This document shows, piece after piece, positions 62,475 to 64,000 of a stretch of 64,000 nucleotides of DNA. The notes beneath the pieces were generated by a model that did no database searches, was not told the DNA's origin, and worked only from the letters and a program-made list of their open reading frames with translations. The DNA is from Zooshikella sp050749885 (GTDB lineage Bacteria > Pseudomonadota > Gammaproteobacteria > Pseudomonadales > Zooshikellaceae). Both the position numbers and the translations under genes were made by a program. Location of the stretch: NCBI RefSeq assembly GCF_050749885.1, contig NZ_JBOIUB010000003.1, positions 62,001 through 126,000 on the forward strand. Direction: 5' to 3'. How positions within the stretch are numbered: the stretch's first letter is position 1; each line of letters opens with the position of its first letter.

Positions 62475-63362
62475 CTATTGGTTTAAGTTTGCTGAGTGAT
62501 GAAGAAATACGGATTCCATCGTATGCCATTTAAAGTCCTGAATCAGTGAACGTAATCTTTTTTCCATAGTTTCAAGATTTAAATAATGACGAAATCGACT
62601 TTTAAAACTAATACCTTCTTGCCTTGGCTGATCAGGGTCTATTTCCCAAGGGTGAAAATAAAAAATGGCAGGTGCTTTATCTTGTTGGTTTACACGGTTA
62701 ATCCCCCACTTCGATATCCAGTAGGGAAAAAAACGAAAATAACCACCACCACCAAATGGAATATTTTTATTTCTAATTCTTACTGTCGTAATGGGAATTT
62801 CTAATAACCCATTTTCACAGTGATAGGGAAAACGCGGAGCATCAGGGACACCATACAGATCATGTTTAACAGGATAAACACTCGAGCTATAACTATGTCC
62901 CGCAGCCAGCAACTCATCATGTGCCCAGGGATTACTACGGTCAATTGAGTAGCTTGGTGCTCGATAGCCTTTAATTTCTACCCCTGAAATATCTTCTAAC
63001 AGATGTTTAGCTCTACAAATGTCTGCTTTAAACGTCTCTGGTGTCTGAGTCGTGGCCCGTTGATGCCCATACCCATGACTTGCCAATTCATGTCCCTGTG
63101 CAACGATATCCTTCACCAAACCAGGATAACGCTCAGCCACCCAGCCCAACGTAAAAAATGTTGCTTTAATATTATATTCGGCAAACAACGCTAAAATACG
63201 TTGTGTATTATGTTCAACCCTGACAGGTAACGAATCCCAATCTTCCGGCTTAATATTATTCTCAAAGGCTGCAACCTGAAAATAATCCTCAACATCAACC
63301 GACATCGCGTTTGTAATAAGCATACTCGGCTTTGCGTCATCAACATCTGTTGGTTGGCTCAT
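62475..63362 (-). CDS. XrtA system polysaccharide deacetylase (TIGR03006 type)
   Basis: A 295-residue carbohydrate esterase-4 protein. The first catalytic/metal motif is NAMSVDVEDYFQVAAFE near 18-34 (D-V-E-D in place of TFDD). The second is GHELASHGYGHQRATTQTPE near 85-104. A C-terminal region typical of the group ends IYFYHPWEIDPDQPRQ-like (FYFHPWEIDPDQPRQEG). It probably deacetylates the N-acetylated polymer. No signal peptide is seen, so it may act on a lipid-linked intermediate. It lies 9 bases before the FemAB gene and 32 after wecB. Confidence 0.94.
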   Translation of the reverse strand: MSQPTDVDDAKPSMLITNAMSVDVEDYFQVAAFENNIKPEDWDSLPVRVEHNTQRILALFAEYNIKATFFTLGWVAERYPGLVKDIVAQGHELASHGYGHQRATTQTPETFKADICRAKHLLEDISGVEIKGYRAPSYSIDRSNPWAHDELLAAGHSYSSSVYPVKHDLYGVPDAPRFPYHCENGLLEIPITTVRIRNKNIPFGGGGYFRFFPYWISKWGINRVNQQDKAPAIFYFHPWEIDPDQPRQEGISFKSRFRHYLNLETMEKRLRSLIQDFKWHTMESVFLHHSANLNQ

Positions 63363-63394
63363 AATTCGTTACTACCTGTCAGTGAGTTTAATGA

Positions 63395-64000
63395 TCAGAT
63401 CAACCAATCAATTAAGTCTGCTGCAATACGCTCAGCAGCTTTACCATCCCAATATTCAGGAATTCTTCCTTGTTTACCACCTGAATCAAGTATTTCACTC
63501 ACCAACTGCTTCAATTTTTCAGTATCCCTACCCACAATGGTATTAGTCCCTTCTGTGATAGTAATTGGACGCTCAGTATTTTCTCTTAATGTTATACACG
63601 GTACACCTAACGCCGTGGTTTCTTCCTGTACTCCACCTGAGTCAGTCATCACTAGTTTTGCATGAGCCATCATGCCTAACATTTGCAAATAGCCCAAAGG
63701 CTCTAAACAAATAATACCAGGGTGTTGTAACTTTTCTGCAAAGCCAAATGCCTCAATTTTTCCTTTGGTCCTTGGATGCACAGGAAATACTACGGGAATT
63801 TGTTGTGCAATTACACCAACGGCATCTAACAGTTTACCCAGTATTTCTGAATGATCTACATTTGAAGGCCTATGTAAGGTCAATAAACAAAACTGATCCG
63901 CTTGTTCGATGACAGACCATTTATTATTAGGAACTGTCTGCTGAGGCTTCACCGCATGGGGAAGATTATGGTGTAAGGTATCTATCATCACATTACCCAC
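63395..64000 (-). CDS. wecB: UDP-N-acetylglucosamine 2-epimerase, N-terminus cut by window edge
   Basis: The visible 201 residues are the C-terminal part; the frame is open to the edge at 64000. GNVMIDTLHHNLP is an internal segment of the family, not a real start. VFPVHPRTKGKIEAFG, MTDSGGVQEETTALGVPC and LRENTERPITITEGTN are family signatures. The enzyme converts UDP-GlcNAc to UDP-ManNAc, a precursor for N-acetylmannosamine or ManNAcA in the exopolysaccharide. Typical length is about 370 residues, so nearly half is missing on the right. It is the first seen gene of the long operon, and XrtA genes probably continue beyond. Confidence 0.95.
   Translation of the reverse strand: MGNVMIDTLHHNLPHAVKPQQTVPNNKWSVIEQADQFCLLTLHRPSNVDHSEILGKLLDAVGVIAQQIPVVFPVHPRTKGKIEAFGFAEKLQHPGIICLEPLGYLQMLGMMAHAKLVMTDSGGVQEETTALGVPCITLRENTERPITITEGTNTIVGRDTEKLKQLVSEILDSGGKQGRIPEYWDGKAAERIAADLIDWLI

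Noticed and set aside
1..64000. CRISPR arrays, phage genes, integrases, complete insertion sequences
   Set aside because: No regularly spaced repeats, transposase or integrase motifs, or phage structural genes were found on reading both strands.
21271..64000. The XrtA locus as a wholly new system
   Set aside because: Its core (exosortase, TIGR03087/03088/04063-type transferases, FemAB, deacetylase, ligase, hydrolases) is a known locus type. Novelty is limited to the fusions, the diverged amidotransferase and local rearrangements.

Overview
The window is low-GC, densely packed gammaproteobacterial DNA. The gene types point to a free-living, probably marine, Gram-negative bacterium: a complete-looking type II secretion system (T2SS), FadH, CbpA/CbpM, and an exosortase A (XrtA/PEP-CTERM) exopolysaccharide locus. 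The genus cannot be fixed from sequence alone; an Oceanospirillales/Hahellaceae-like host is only a guess.

Layout. 1-8 kb is ordinary housekeeping and accessory sequence: NAD kinase (cut by the left edge), a DUF1853 protein, a PLP-dependent ACC deaminase/D-cysteine desulfhydrase-like enzyme, a coiled-coil protein with a Cys/His tail and a TTG start, 2,4-dienoyl-CoA reductase FadH, a divergent AraC-type regulator and a 37-residue acidic ORF. Two tRNA genes (Asp-GTC and Val-TAC, minus strand) follow at 8.1-8.3 kb. The T2SS fills 8.5-20 kb as two divergent units: gspEFGHIJKLM on the minus strand and gspCD on the plus strand. The secretin carries a C-terminal SPOR domain.

From 21.2 kb to the right edge the window is almost entirely an XrtA-type exopolysaccharide locus. 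It opens with the polyprenyl-phosphate sugar transferase (TIGR03013 type). An acyl-activation set follows: acyl-CoA ligase, PLP decarboxylase, acyl carrier protein and two alpha/beta hydrolases. Also present are a heparinase-like lyase, an O-ligase/polymerase, two flippase sequences (one decayed), three polysaccharide deacetylases, two asparagine-synthase-like amidotransferases, two ATP-grasp proteins, several FemAB/BioF2/GNAT acyltransferases, four glycosyltransferases, the fused exosortase A-EpsI protein and a WecB epimerase cut by the right edge. A cbpA-cbpM chaperone pair sits between the two halves. The working model is synthesis, export, acyl/amide decoration and trimming of a surface polysaccharide, with XrtA processing PEP-CTERM proteins encoded elsewhere; no PEP-CTERM substrate was recognised here.

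The most unusual parts are four. (1) The secretin-SPOR fusion. (2) A related GNAT module found alone, fused to an ATP-grasp enzyme, and fused to a BioF2-like acyltransferase. (3) A patch at 39.8-40.8 kb holding decayed copies of two genes that survive intact in the same locus, plus a third unidentified decayed frame. (4) Several perfect palindromes in front of locus genes.
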